Part shown: positions 38,422-47,858 of the stretch, piece after piece
Layout: each line of letters starts with the position of its first letter
Numbering within the stretch: position 1 is the first letter of the stretch
NCBI RefSeq assembly: GCF_003721595.1
Contig: NZ_RJJR01000009.1
Location: 211,586 to 275,585, forward strand
DNA: 64,000 nucleotides
Reading direction: 5' to 3'
Source of the DNA: Hanamia caeni
Lineage (GTDB): Bacteria; Bacteroidota; Bacteroidia; Chitinophagales; Chitinophagaceae
The notes under the pieces: generated by a model
Told to the model about the DNA's origin: nothing
Seen by the model: the letters and a program-made list of their open reading frames with translations, nothing else
Database searches by the model: none
Made by a program: the position numbers and the translations under genes

Positions 38422-38967
38422 ATGAAAAAGATTATTTTCTCTGCAGCCATTTTATTGTGCTCAACAGCCATTTTTGCTCAAACCGACAATGTACAACCCA
38501 ATGTTATTAAACTCAATCCTTTGGGAGCGTTTTTTGGCAGCGCCAATCTTGGCTTTGAACACGCCTTCAATGAAAAATCTTCAGTGGTAATTCTGCCTTC
38601 GTTCGGAATGCTTAAATCTTCCGGGTTTAAATATACCACTTACGGGATTGGAGCAGAATATCGTTTATATTTTACCGGCACGGCTCCAAGAGGAACTTAC
38701 GTTGCGCCGGGCCTATCCGCTCAATTCGGAACTGCAAAAGTTGAAGATTCAGAAGGCGCCGGTCAAAAAACCAATATTTCCGGTTTTTCAGCAAAGGCGG
38801 TAATCGGCCACCAGTGGATTTGGAACAGCGGATTTACTTTGGATTTGAATGGTGGAATTCAATATGTTGATTTCAGCTTCAAAGACAAAACAGGTGACTT
38901 CGCCGGTCAGAACGCATTAAGCGGAATTTTACCAGCGCTCAATTTTTCCATCGGCTATAATTTTTAA
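38422..38967 (+). CDS. Small outer-membrane beta-barrel protein
   Basis: This 181-residue protein has a signal peptide ending near IFAQ and about eight amphipathic beta strands. It resembles the DUF3575-type barrels common in Bacteroidota: LNPLGAFFGSANLGFEHAF near the start, YGIGAEYRLYF in the middle, and a terminal aromatic residue in LNFSIGYNF. Function is unknown. It is a single gene followed by a terminator. Confidence 0.8.
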   Translation: MKKIIFSAAILLCSTAIFAQTDNVQPNVIKLNPLGAFFGSANLGFEHAFNEKSSVVILPSFGMLKSSGFKYTTYGIGAEYRLYFTGTAPRGTYVAPGLSAQFGTAKVEDSEGAGQKTNISGFSAKAVIGHQWIWNSGFTLDLNGGIQYVDFSFKDKTGDFAGQNALSGILPALNFSIGYNF

Positions 38968-38984
38968 GTATTAAAATTTAGAAA

Positions 38985-39018
38985 AAAAGCCGTTGCTGAG
39001 AAGTGACGGTTTTTTTAT
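38985..39018 (+). terminator. Terminator after beta-barrel gene
   Basis: AAGCCGT pairs with ACGGTTT (one G-U pair) around a loop of about 11 nt and runs directly into seven T. It lies about 20 bp after the stop codon of the plus-strand gene. Confidence 0.65.
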
Positions 39019-39052
39019 TTCAAAAACCAATAACAGAAAATAAATTTAAATT

Positions 39053-39068
39053 ATTTATTAGTTTACTG
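39053..39068 (+). repeat. Dispersed polar motif copy
   Basis: ATTTATTAGTTTACTG is an exact consensus match, preceded by T and by AAATAAATT at the usual distance. It lies between convergent genes, 8 bp from the stop of the minus-strand gene. Confidence 0.7.
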
Positions 39069-39076
39069 CAAATGAA

Positions 39077-39619
39077 TTACTCTCCCCCACCCTTATCGCC
39101 TACAAACCAATTCTCTTTGTTTTTAAACAATACATTAAAAGTGGTAAGTGTACCGTAAATGCGGGTGATGTATTGCTGAAGATTTACTTTGTCTTCGTCA
39201 CTCAATATTTTATGCGCATTGATTTGCTGCTCCATCACGCGAAGCCTGTCGCGAAGCATTACAATCTTGTGGAAGAAAACATCAATTGGAATTTCTTTTG
39301 CTTTCTGCGTTTTATCTGCCGGCTGCAAAACCATGGTGCCTCCTTGCCACCTGTCGCCAAGCGGCACTATTTCAGAGGCATCGCTCCAAAGCCGCAGGAT
39401 TTTTAATAATGATTTTTCTACCTCGCTGGTGGTTTCCAATTCGAGCGTTACATTCTCCGGAATAATTTCTTCCAGCCTGTCGTCATTCTTATCAATTTCT
39501 TTAATGCCGTCGCTGATAAAAGAAACAAGGTACGTTGCCAGGCGCACACCCACTATTACTCCGGGGCCATACTGAGGATGCTGAAGCCTGGTACCGACTC
39601 CAAGGGTTAATTGCTCCAT
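39077..39619 (-). CDS. Hypothetical protein with Tudor/CarD-like N-terminus
   Basis: This 180-residue cytoplasmic protein has no recognised overall family. Residues about 5-50 (GTRLQHPQYGPGVIVGV and LVSFISDGIKEID) resemble the small beta-barrel found in CarD and at the C-terminus of UvrD/PcrA helicases, which binds RNA polymerase. The rest is helical, including MLRDRLRVMEQQINAH, which could be a short coiled coil. It is on the minus strand, 40 bp after the MscS channel gene start. A role in nucleic-acid or polymerase binding is speculative. Confidence 0.7.
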   Translation of the reverse strand: MEQLTLGVGTRLQHPQYGPGVIVGVRLATYLVSFISDGIKEIDKNDDRLEEIIPENVTLELETTSEVEKSLLKILRLWSDASEIVPLGDRWQGGTMVLQPADKTQKAKEIPIDVFFHKIVMLRDRLRVMEQQINAHKILSDEDKVNLQQYITRIYGTLTTFNVLFKNKENWFVGDKGGGE

Positions 39620-39659
39620 AAAAGATTTTCTTTTTGATATTTTTTTTGAAAAAGATAAG

Positions 39660-42005
39660 TTACATAATTTTTATTCCTTCGCCTTCCAGGTATTTTGATA
39701 CGGCCGCATAGGCTTCGCTCCTTGTCTTGTCGCGAACTGTCACATCATCGCACCAAAAATAGATTTTTAATTGGGTAGATTGAGAAGTGACCGTGCTTAT
39801 TAAAATCTCCGGCTCTTTTTTTATTACCACATCATCAAGTGATTTTAGAATTCCGGCAATTGCTTCGCGGATATCTTTAGGAATTTTATCAACAGTAAAA
39901 TTCAGTTCTACGCGGATATAATTTTCATTCAGGCTCCAGTTGATAAAATTATTAGAAAGGATGGATCCATTCGGAATGATAACTTCGGCTCCGTCGGCGG
40001 TCAGCAGCCGGCTGGAACGCATGCTGATTTGCCTCACTCTTCCTTTTTTATCTCCAATCTCTACCGTATCGCCGATGTTTAATGTTTTATCAAAAATGAG
40101 GATGATGCCCGAAACAAAATTGTTGACAATACTTTGAAGGCCAAGCCCGATGCCCACACTTAATGCGCCCAGGATAACGGTAATCTTATCAACGGCCAGT
40201 CCGCTCGCGGCAACGGCCAGTAAAAACCCACCTACAAGCAGGATGAGTTTCACAATCATCAGCCTGGAGCGCTGGCCTTTATTGTCGAAAATGGCTTCAT
40301 CGCCAATATTGCCAAAGAAATAACCAATATATTTTTGGAGCAGGTGGGCAACATATAAAATAAGAACAAAAAGAATAATTCCCCCATAAGTGAATGTGAA
40401 GCTACCCAACGATCTTACCCTGTTGAGCAAACCCGAAATATGGCTCGAAATAAAATGGAAAATATTCAGGTTAGTGGCAAAAACAATAAGCCAGATGATG
40501 ATAGAAATGAAGATGACAAAACGCATGATACCCGATGCAATTGCATGGTGATCGAAGCCGGAAGTGTAATCCTTTCGCATTCTACTTGCCTGAATCTGTA
40601 ACAAAAATGCTTCTGTCACCGATTCAATAAAAACCAAAAGCCCAACAGTTTGAATCACGGCATAGGTGCCGGTAGAACCAAGTATCTGTGACAATGTTGT
40701 CCTGCCAAATATATTACTGACGATGGCGAGGAAATTAAAAAACGTGTATAGTGCAGCCGTTAAAAAAAGAAACCGGTGTTCTTTATATTGTTTATTAAAT
40801 TGTTTCAGCAGATAAAGCCCGAGGAGCACACATAATCCGTTTAATATAAGTAGCAGCCAGCGGTTAATATATTCAGGCAGATTAAGGTATCTTGAATAAG
40901 ATTGTATCAGAAAAAGAATGATAAAGGAAAGCCACGCAGAGAATAATTTTTTCTTTAACCTTCGCCAGAATGAATAAGTAAGCGTAAGCATCAGCAAAAA
41001 TTCAACCGTGGCAATATAAATGAACGGCGCATCCAAATCGAACAGTGGCGCCAGGTTGAGCATTACGATAAGCGATGCAAAAACCGGTGCGGCATTCATG
41101 TAGCGAAAATGAAATGATTCCAGCGTGTCTGATTTATTAAGCTTTTCAAGACTTCTATAATTATAAAACACCCAAAAAAAGAACACCACGCCGCACAACA
41201 ACAGAAGCAACAATTGATTATTGCTATTCGCAAAATAATACCGCGTAATCTTCCTTTCAGACTGAATGGATTTTTGAAACTCTGATGAGTATGCCGGCCC
41301 GATTCCGGCATTTTTAAATTCCCATAAGTAATCGCTTTCCTTTCCAAATATTCGCGGGCCTGTTGACGCCATCATGCTTTGTGTTTGCAACTGCAATTCA
41401 TTGCTGGCGATTATATTGCCGGAGTTGCGCGCCTGTGTTTTACTGATAAGAAGGTAAGCAACTTTCATAAGACTGTCAGCCTTTTTCCATTTTCCCCTCA
41501 GCTGCAAAAGTTGCGGCCTGAAGGTTGCCCGAAGCGAGGAATCCCTGGCGAGCCTTCGAAACAACGTATCATTTCTAAGGCCTGTAAATTCAGATTTAAT
41601 GGAATTGAAGATGCTGTCATAGTCATTCAATTCACCTGCATACACTGAGGCATTGCGGTTTACCTGTTTTAATATGATTGAAAACATCTGAAGGTTACGG
41701 ATATTCAGCGTTCTCGTATCTGAATTTATCCTGTTAGAAATAATCGCAAGCACAGTATCGTCTTCAATTAAACGCCGGTTAATTTCCTGGATAGATTGAA
41801 TCGGTTGCGATAGTATAGGTACTTTGTTCAACACCTGGAAAACCTTCTCAATACTCAGCAAGTAATCATTTGTGGTGGTAGTATCCTCATTGCTGAATAG
41901 CGAAAATCCGCGCCCTCCTGATGTGGCCGGAATTGAATCTGCTTTTTGTGCCGAAAGATGGAGAAAAGGAAAGATAAATACTAAAACGAGGGCAAGTCTA
42001 TTCAT
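39660..42005 (-). CDS. MscS-family mechanosensitive channel
   Basis: This 781-residue inner-membrane protein has a signal peptide (ending near LSAQ), a periplasmic domain of about 240 residues, and about ten to eleven membrane helices. It ends in the MscS core: pore helix region LGALSVGIGLGLQSIVNNFVSG (split LGALSVGIGLG then LQSIVNNFVSG), then the beta domain with LNIGDTVEIGDKKGRVRQI and RSSRLLTADGAEVIIPNGS. It would open under membrane tension and release solutes during osmotic downshift. The large N-terminal extension resembles MscK or YbiO-type channels rather than the short MscS. Confidence 0.92.
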   Translation of the reverse strand: MNRLALVLVFIFPFLHLSAQKADSIPATSGGRGFSLFSNEDTTTTNDYLLSIEKVFQVLNKVPILSQPIQSIQEINRRLIEDDTVLAIISNRINSDTRTLNIRNLQMFSIILKQVNRNASVYAGELNDYDSIFNSIKSEFTGLRNDTLFRRLARDSSLRATFRPQLLQLRGKWKKADSLMKVAYLLISKTQARNSGNIIASNELQLQTQSMMASTGPRIFGKESDYLWEFKNAGIGPAYSSEFQKSIQSERKITRYYFANSNNQLLLLLLCGVVFFFWVFYNYRSLEKLNKSDTLESFHFRYMNAAPVFASLIVMLNLAPLFDLDAPFIYIATVEFLLMLTLTYSFWRRLKKKLFSAWLSFIILFLIQSYSRYLNLPEYINRWLLLILNGLCVLLGLYLLKQFNKQYKEHRFLFLTAALYTFFNFLAIVSNIFGRTTLSQILGSTGTYAVIQTVGLLVFIESVTEAFLLQIQASRMRKDYTSGFDHHAIASGIMRFVIFISIIIWLIVFATNLNIFHFISSHISGLLNRVRSLGSFTFTYGGIILFVLILYVAHLLQKYIGYFFGNIGDEAIFDNKGQRSRLMIVKLILLVGGFLLAVAASGLAVDKITVILGALSVGIGLGLQSIVNNFVSGIILIFDKTLNIGDTVEIGDKKGRVRQISMRSSRLLTADGAEVIIPNGSILSNNFINWSLNENYIRVELNFTVDKIPKDIREAIAGILKSLDDVVIKKEPEILISTVTSQSTQLKIYFWCDDVTVRDKTRSEAYAAVSKYLEGEGIKIM

Positions 42006-42208
42006 ATTTTAAATGCGTAAATTTACAAATATCAATATTTGTTCCATTATTAAGGCATGATGTGCCTGCTTCCGCCAAAATAAGAATATCAAATTCTGAT
42101 GAATCACTCTATTTTTTAGAGGGTTGGCAATAAACAGAATTCAGACGATATTAACTATGTAATTGCCTGAATTTAAAAAGGAAGATGTTACTAAATTGCA
42201 AATATTAA

Positions 42209-42237
42209 TTGAATTAAATTATTAATTTTTTATTTTG
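42209..42237 (+). promoter_or_regulatory. Candidate promoter of S41 protease gene
   Basis: TTG (42209-42211) is followed after exactly 19 bp by TATTTTG (42231-42237). This approximates the Bacteroidota sigma-A pattern TTG-N19-TAnnTTTG with one base missing in the -7 element. The ATG follows 27 bp later, which fits a short leader. Confidence 0.42.
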
Positions 42238-42264
42238 TACTACGAAACTCTGAAAACTAAATAA

Positions 42265-43830
42265 ATGAAAAAAATAGCCCTGCAAAGTATTGCCATTGTT
42301 CTTGTATCTGGCATTTTTGTTTTTCTGGTTCCTTCCTGTAAAAAGGACCATGCTAACCCTTCTACTCCGCCCCCCGTGGATACCAGCACAGTTCCACATG
42401 GCCTGAGTGATGCAGATTCTTTAAAATACCTGATGTATAATTATATGCAGGTTACTCTTGTTGACGGAGGTCGGGATACCACTTATGATTTGCCAACTTA
42501 TTATTGGTATAAAAGTGTTCCGAAATTGAATCCGTTAAGTTCGGAGTATGATTCTGCGGAAGTACTACTAAATAAAATTAAAACCTATCCTGTAAACCCT
42601 GCTACACAAAAGCTTTTCGACAAGTATAGCTTTATTGACAAAGGCGAAGTGGCGGGCGAAATTCAGCAGGGTGTTGCAGGCGATTTGGGAATGCAGGTTT
42701 CTTACGCGCGGGATAAGAGTGGTAAAACCTATCTTTTCGTTTTATTTGCTGATAAAAATTCTCCTGCGGGGCTCGCCGGCGTAAAAAGAGGCGACGAAAT
42801 AACTGCGATAAACGGTAGTACGAACGTATCCTATGACGGCAGCAACGGCCCTAATGTAGCTAATGTAATGAAAGCAGTTTATGACGATGCCTCAGCTTCA
42901 TTCACATTTAAACAACCCGACGGGAAATCTTTTACTACTACCCTTGCAAAGGCCGTTTATAATATCAATCCCGTTTTATTTGACACTATTTATTCAATTG
43001 GCGCCAAAAAAGTAGGCTACTTTGTTTTTAATTCTTTTGCTGCAGTTGAAAACGAAACCGGTGCTACTTTAACGAAACAGGAAATATCAAGGGTATTCAA
43101 TAAATTCCAGACTTCAGGAATCTCTGACCTAATTGTAGACCTGAGATACAATGGGGGTGGTTCTGTAGGAACTGCAGAATTTTTGGATAGCCTTATCGCT
43201 CCGGCGTCAGTGAAGGGACAAGAAATGTACCACTATATTTATAATGACAAATTAACTGCAATTGCCAGCCAGGCGGGCCTTGAAGACAAAGTATTATTCA
43301 GAGGCGGAGGAAGTCTAAATCTTACTAACGTATTTTTTATTGGCGGCCAGTATACAGCTTCTGCAAGCGAGCTGACAATTAATAACCTGAAACCGTATAT
43401 GAATGTAAAACTCGTTGGAGATACTACTTATGGAAAACCTGTTGGCTTTTTTAGCTTTCGGATAACTGATTATCCTAACGGAGGCACAACACAAAAATTT
43501 CTTGCTGATTTATACGCTATTAATTTTGAAACAAGAAATGCTAAAGACAAAGGCGGTTATTTTGATGGTTTGATTCCGGATAAGGTGGCTACGGATTTTA
43601 TAGATGTGCCGTGGGGCGATCCCAAAGATGATAATCTCGCCAATGTTTTTAACTATATTTCCACCGGAAGCTTTAAACGGGTAACTACGGCCGAAAGAAT
43701 GGCTCAAGACCAATCATTAAGATTGATAATGCCATCAACAACGGTTCCTTTACGTTTTAATGGAATGGTAGATTATCACCAGGGCAGCCGTATTAATGCA
43801 GCACTGAAGAAGTTGAGAAAAGCGAAATAA
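42265..43830 (+). CDS. S41-family C-terminal processing peptidase (lipoprotein)
   Basis: This 521-residue lipoprotein (lipobox LVPSC) is of the tail-specific protease type. In order it has an N-terminal helical part, a PDZ domain (about 150-235, with GLAGVKRGDEITAINGS) and an S41 catalytic domain with LIVDLRYNGGGSVGTAEFL. The catalytic Ser is in YTASASELTINNL and the Lys in DTTYGKPVGF. It degrades or trims envelope proteins. The Bacteroidota lineage with a lipid anchor is common; its targets are unknown. A terminator follows. Confidence 0.93.
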   Translation: MKKIALQSIAIVLVSGIFVFLVPSCKKDHANPSTPPPVDTSTVPHGLSDADSLKYLMYNYMQVTLVDGGRDTTYDLPTYYWYKSVPKLNPLSSEYDSAEVLLNKIKTYPVNPATQKLFDKYSFIDKGEVAGEIQQGVAGDLGMQVSYARDKSGKTYLFVLFADKNSPAGLAGVKRGDEITAINGSTNVSYDGSNGPNVANVMKAVYDDASASFTFKQPDGKSFTTTLAKAVYNINPVLFDTIYSIGAKKVGYFVFNSFAAVENETGATLTKQEISRVFNKFQTSGISDLIVDLRYNGGGSVGTAEFLDSLIAPASVKGQEMYHYIYNDKLTAIASQAGLEDKVLFRGGGSLNLTNVFFIGGQYTASASELTINNLKPYMNVKLVGDTTYGKPVGFFSFRITDYPNGGTTQKFLADLYAINFETRNAKDKGGYFDGLIPDKVATDFIDVPWGDPKDDNLANVFNYISTGSFKRVTTAERMAQDQSLRLIMPSTTVPLRFNGMVDYHQGSRINAALKKLRKAK

Positions 43831-43850
43831 TATAGCTTGCATTTTAAATT

Positions 43851-43884
43851 AAAATCCTTTACTAATGTTGGAAGGATTTTTTTT
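43851..43884 (+). terminator. Terminator after S41 protease gene
   Basis: AAAATCCTT (43851-43859) pairs with AAGGATTTT (43872-43880) around a 12-nt loop and continues into a run of eight T ending at 43884. Confidence 0.72.
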
Positions 43885-43946
43885 GGAAGATTTTTATACT
43901 GATCATTTTAGAAATACGTCTTCACAAAAAGGAGGATTCAATATCA

Positions 43947-43979
43947 AAATAAAAATCTTTTGTATTTGTTGCTTTACTA
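43947..43979 (+). repeat. Dispersed polar motif copy (extended form)
   Basis: ATTTGTTGCTTTACTA (43964-43979) is exact and preceded by T. AAATAAAAATC lies five bases further upstream, the same arrangement as at 1933-1964 and 53486-53517. Confidence 0.75.
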
Positions 43980-44069
43980 TAAATCGTCACAAAACCGCAT
44001 GCGGAAAAATATTCCGGGAACCAAAAGAATATTCGTAAATTGAATTTTATTTTCAATACACAAAATACA

Positions 44070-44966
44070 ATGTACCGCCGCCAGTTTATACAAAACTCAT
44101 TGCTTTCATTGGGAGTTGTTACATTTCGAAAGGCCGAAATTTTGAAAGTGATGCAGACTAATCCCTGGAAAATAACAATGCTCACCGATGATATAGGAAT
44201 TTTTACGGAAAAGGGCGGAACTATTGCTTTTCATTACAACAAAGATGGCACCACCGTAGTAGATGCCCAATTCCCCGATTCCGCTGCTCATCTTATCAGT
44301 GAATTAAAAAAAGTTAAAGGTTATCCTTTTCGCTTATTAATCAATACACACCATCATGGCGATCATACTTCAGGAAACGTTTCTTTTAAGGGAGTGGCTG
44401 GTCGCGTTTTAGCCCATAAAAACTCGTTGGCGAATCAACAGCGGGTAGCCAAACAAAATAATAAAGAAGAACAGCAATATTATCCTACCCAGACTTTTGA
44501 AAAAGAATATAGCGAAGATATCGGTAACGAAAAAGTCAGATTGTATTACTACGGAGCAGGCCATACTGATGGAGATGCGTTCGTTCATTTTACAAAAGCA
44601 AATATTGTACATGTTGGCGATTTGGTTTTTAACCGCAGGCATCCCTTTGTTGACAGAAGCGCAGGCGCCAGCATTAAGAGCTGGATAAAAGTTTTGAATA
44701 GTGCCGTAAAAAAATTTGACAACAAAACACTTTATGTGTGTGGCCATTCAGGAGAAAATTATGATGTGAAGGGATCAAAAGACATGCTCCTTTCCTTTAG
44801 AGATTACCTTGGCAACGTGCTTCAACTTGTAGATGGCGAAATCAAGAAAGGAAAATCAAAAGAAGAAATTTTAAAAAATACTGAAATACCCGGCTCACCT
44901 GAATGGAAAGGCGAAGGAATCGAAAGGCCTCTCACTGCAGCTTATGAAGAATTAACGAATTCCTGA
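44070..44966 (+). CDS. Metallo-beta-lactamase-fold hydrolase
   Basis: A 298-residue MBL-superfamily protein. The metal-binding motif HHHGDH (about residues 94-99) is followed by GAGHTDGDAFVHF and VCGHSG, giving the remaining His and Asp ligands, so a binuclear zinc site is likely. I start it at 44070, where a twin-arginine-like signal appears (YRRQFIQNSLLSLG); the frame runs ten codons further upstream. Export by the Tat route would fit a folded metalloenzyme. The closest general type is the periplasmic cyclase or lactonase-like MBL; the substrate is not known and antibiotic hydrolysis should not be assumed. Confidence 0.87.
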   Translation: MYRRQFIQNSLLSLGVVTFRKAEILKVMQTNPWKITMLTDDIGIFTEKGGTIAFHYNKDGTTVVDAQFPDSAAHLISELKKVKGYPFRLLINTHHHGDHTSGNVSFKGVAGRVLAHKNSLANQQRVAKQNNKEEQQYYPTQTFEKEYSEDIGNEKVRLYYYGAGHTDGDAFVHFTKANIVHVGDLVFNRRHPFVDRSAGASIKSWIKVLNSAVKKFDNKTLYVCGHSGENYDVKGSKDMLLSFRDYLGNVLQLVDGEIKKGKSKEEILKNTEIPGSPEWKGEGIERPLTAAYEELTNS

Positions 44967-45038
44967 AATTAAAATTTAACCCTCAAAAACTTTTTATTGT
45001 TGGCAAAATGCCGATGATTTAAAAAATTACCTTAACCC

Positions 45039-46484
45039 ATGCCAACAAAAACAACCTACACCACTTTTGATTATTTTGAATCGCTCTACAAAAAAACCAA
45101 AGAAAATACGGTAATATTAATTGAACCCGATGGCACCATTGGGGCCGTAAACTCTGCTTTCACTGAATGTTTCGGCTACGAGGAAGAGGATATCGTTGGA
45201 AAATATTCGGGAATACTTTTTACAGAAGAAGACCGAAGGCAGGGATGCCCGGAAAAAGAAATCAGGCAAACGCTGGAAACCGGCCAGTCTAATGACAATA
45301 ATTTCCTGGTCAACAAGCAGGGAGAAAAAATATGGGTTTCGGGTGAATCGGTGCTGGTGACCAATGATGTGGGTAACAAAATGATACTTAAAATAGTACA
45401 GAATATTCACAAACAAAAAACCTCAGAAAACTCAGTGCTGGAGCTGCACAAGTTTAATGAAAACATCCTCGAATCTATCTCAGATATCGTTATAGTGCTG
45501 GATGAGAAATTGAATATCATAAAGGCCAATAAAGCTTATATGGATTTTTGCGAACAGAACGTGGAAGCAAAAGAAAATATTTCCTGCCTGCTCAAAGCAG
45601 CGGAAGCTAGCCAGGACTTTTATAATTTCGTATTGCAATCAGCAGAAACCCAAACAAGTTTTTCGCATAAACAAACCGAATTACAAACTACCAACGGAAA
45701 GAAAAAAACCTTTGAGGTAAGTTGTACACCACTTGATGGCCCCGGAAATAAGAAAGTGTTGGTGGTAATGCACGATGTTTCGGTTTATAAGGAACTGGAA
45801 AAAGAAAGGGAAGATATTATAGGATTTATCACGCATGAGCTAAGAAATCCTTTGGCAAATCTGATGCTGTCTAACGACCTGATGAAAGAAGCCGCAAACG
45901 GAAATGAAATTCAGTTTTTGAAGGACATGCTGGAACGGTCGGAAAAGAATGTTCAGCGGATGAATGTAATGATATCAGGGCTTTATGAATCTTCCAAAGT
46001 GCATTCAGGCTATTTTCCCCTGGATCTTTCTGAATTTATTTTTGAAGAAATGGTGGACGAAGCCATTGATACCATCCAGAGGCTTCACCCCTCTTTCAAT
46101 ATTTCGAAGGAAGGCGATGGCAAATTTAATGTAGTTGCTGACCGCTATCGAATCATACAGGTAATTACCAACTTCCTCAGCAACGCCATAAAATATTCGA
46201 ACGGCAATAAAGATGTAAAGCTTATTATTAATCACGATAGTAAATCTGTAACAGTTTATGTAAAGGACTATGGACTGGGCATTCCACAGGATCATATTCC
46301 TTATGTTTTTGAGCGGTTCTTCAGGATGGAAACAACAAGGAAAATTGAAGGCATTGGGTTGGGGCTTTACTTGTGTAAACAAATCATCCGGGCACACAAA
46401 GGTGCTATTGGTGCTGACAGTGAAGAAGGAAAAGGCTCAGTTTTTTATTTTACTATTCCGCTGGTGGCTGCAAAAAATCAATAA
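45039..46484 (+). CDS. PAS-domain sensor histidine kinase
   Basis: This 481-residue cytoplasmic or membrane-associated kinase has no clear membrane helix. Two PAS domains are visible (about 20-125, with EPDGTIGAVNSAFTECFGY, and about 140-250), then a HisKA dimerisation helix with phospho-acceptor His about 265 in FITHELRNPLANL, and an ATPase domain (about 355-480) with N-box ITNFLSNAIKYS, VKDYGLGIP and GIGLGLYLCKQI. No response regulator lies nearby, so it is an orphan. The signal is unknown; PAS domains often sense redox, light or small ligands. Confidence 0.93.
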   Translation: MPTKTTYTTFDYFESLYKKTKENTVILIEPDGTIGAVNSAFTECFGYEEEDIVGKYSGILFTEEDRRQGCPEKEIRQTLETGQSNDNNFLVNKQGEKIWVSGESVLVTNDVGNKMILKIVQNIHKQKTSENSVLELHKFNENILESISDIVIVLDEKLNIIKANKAYMDFCEQNVEAKENISCLLKAAEASQDFYNFVLQSAETQTSFSHKQTELQTTNGKKKTFEVSCTPLDGPGNKKVLVVMHDVSVYKELEKEREDIIGFITHELRNPLANLMLSNDLMKEAANGNEIQFLKDMLERSEKNVQRMNVMISGLYESSKVHSGYFPLDLSEFIFEEMVDEAIDTIQRLHPSFNISKEGDGKFNVVADRYRIIQVITNFLSNAIKYSNGNKDVKLIINHDSKSVTVYVKDYGLGIPQDHIPYVFERFFRMETTRKIEGIGLGLYLCKQIIRAHKGAIGADSEEGKGSVFYFTIPLVAAKNQ

Positions 46485-46497
46485 TTTTTTACCGTCG

Positions 46498-47718
46498 CTA
46501 ATTTTCAAGGGTAAGGTCATATTCTTCGGAAGATTTGCTTATAGCTTTTCTTCCAACCAGTAAAAAAGAAAAGCTTGAAACAGCACATGCGCACATGATA
46601 GCCGACATAGGCATCGCGGTGCTATTATTAAATAGGCTAACCAATGCAGTAGATATTGCACCAAATCCCAATTGAATAGCGCCCATCAAGGCTGAGGCTG
46701 TGCCTGCATTGCCGGTGAAAGGCGCCAGCGAAAGCGCGGAAGAATTTGGAAACGCAAACCCCTGCGTGCTGAGAAAAATCCAGATTAAAAATATGGTGGA
46801 ATACAAGCCGAGAATATGAAAATAACTGCCCGCTACCAGCGCTATTCCGGCAAGAACCTGGAAAAACAAGGTTACTCGTATAATTTGTTCGCTGCTGTAT
46901 TTCCTGAGAAGAATAGTATTTACCTGGCTTGCAGATATTAATCCCATCGCGATGAATGCAAAAATCCAACCATAGTGTTTTTCAGAAACTTTATAAATTT
47001 CCATAAACACAAAAGGAGAACCTGCCACGTAAGCATACAATCCTGATGAAGCAAGAGCGCCAGCCACCGCATACGTATAAAATTGCGGAACTTTCGCCAC
47101 GCTCAGAAAATCATTTGTAACCTGGCGCGGAAGTAATGAAAGGGTGTGGTTTGGTTCGCGGCCGCCTGGCAAAGTAAAATAAACCAGTGCGATAGTGACC
47201 GCGCTTATAGTAGCGAGAATAAAAAAGATAGATTGCCATCCGAACGCGGCTGTAACATATCCTCCCAAAGTTGGAGCGATTATCGGCGAAATTGCCAGCA
47301 CAAGCATCAATAGAGAAAATATTTTGGCGTTTTCGTTTACCGGAAAAATGTCCCTTACCAAAGCGCGCGAAGCCACCATGCCCGCGCATGAACCCAACGC
47401 CTGCAAAAACCGTATGCCAATAAGCGCATCAGCAGAGGGCGCATAAGCACAGGCAATGGACGTTACCAGGTACACGACGAGGCCTATATATAAAGGTTTT
47501 TTTCTTCCATACTTATCCAGCAAGGGGCCATAAATCAATTGCCCTACAGAAATGCCAATAAAAAAACTTGTAATTGAAAGTGTAATATGGGCGATGGTAG
47601 TATGAAGGTCTTTAGCAATATCAGGGAATCCCGGCAGGTACATATCAATGGAAAATGCACCCATTGCCGACAGGACGCCTAATGTAAAAATAGTAAAAAA
47701 CCTTTCTCTTCTTTTCAT
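46498..47718 (-). CDS. Bcr/CflA-family MFS efflux transporter
   Basis: This 406-residue inner-membrane transporter has twelve predicted helices and belongs to the DHA1 Bcr/CflA drug-export branch. Characteristic parts are SIDMYLPGFPDIAKDL in helix 1, GPLLDKYGRKKPLYIG after helix 2, RFLQALGSCAGMVASRALVRDIF in helix 4 and LGGYVTAAFGWQSIFFILA. It would export bicyclomycin-like or other small compounds by proton antiport. The gene converges with the histidine kinase (13 bp between stops). The substrate cannot be predicted. Confidence 0.92.
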   Translation of the reverse strand: MKRRERFFTIFTLGVLSAMGAFSIDMYLPGFPDIAKDLHTTIAHITLSITSFFIGISVGQLIYGPLLDKYGRKKPLYIGLVVYLVTSIACAYAPSADALIGIRFLQALGSCAGMVASRALVRDIFPVNENAKIFSLLMLVLAISPIIAPTLGGYVTAAFGWQSIFFILATISAVTIALVYFTLPGGREPNHTLSLLPRQVTNDFLSVAKVPQFYTYAVAGALASSGLYAYVAGSPFVFMEIYKVSEKHYGWIFAFIAMGLISASQVNTILLRKYSSEQIIRVTLFFQVLAGIALVAGSYFHILGLYSTIFLIWIFLSTQGFAFPNSSALSLAPFTGNAGTASALMGAIQLGFGAISTALVSLFNNSTAMPMSAIMCACAVSSFSFLLVGRKAISKSSEEYDLTLEN

Positions 47719-47858
47719 AATAACGCGCGAAGATAATTCTATGTAATATTTCCATAAAATTTTTAAACCCGGTTATTTTGGTAATTACCGGCTTGAGTTT
47801 ACCTACATCGGTATCCCCAAAATGATACTGGTATGGTTGAGTTACCTTTACAAATGGT

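Noticed and set aside
44070..44966. Metallo-beta-lactamase as an antibiotic resistance gene
   Set aside because: The fold motif is shared by many hydrolases, and nothing else in the protein points to beta-lactam substrates.
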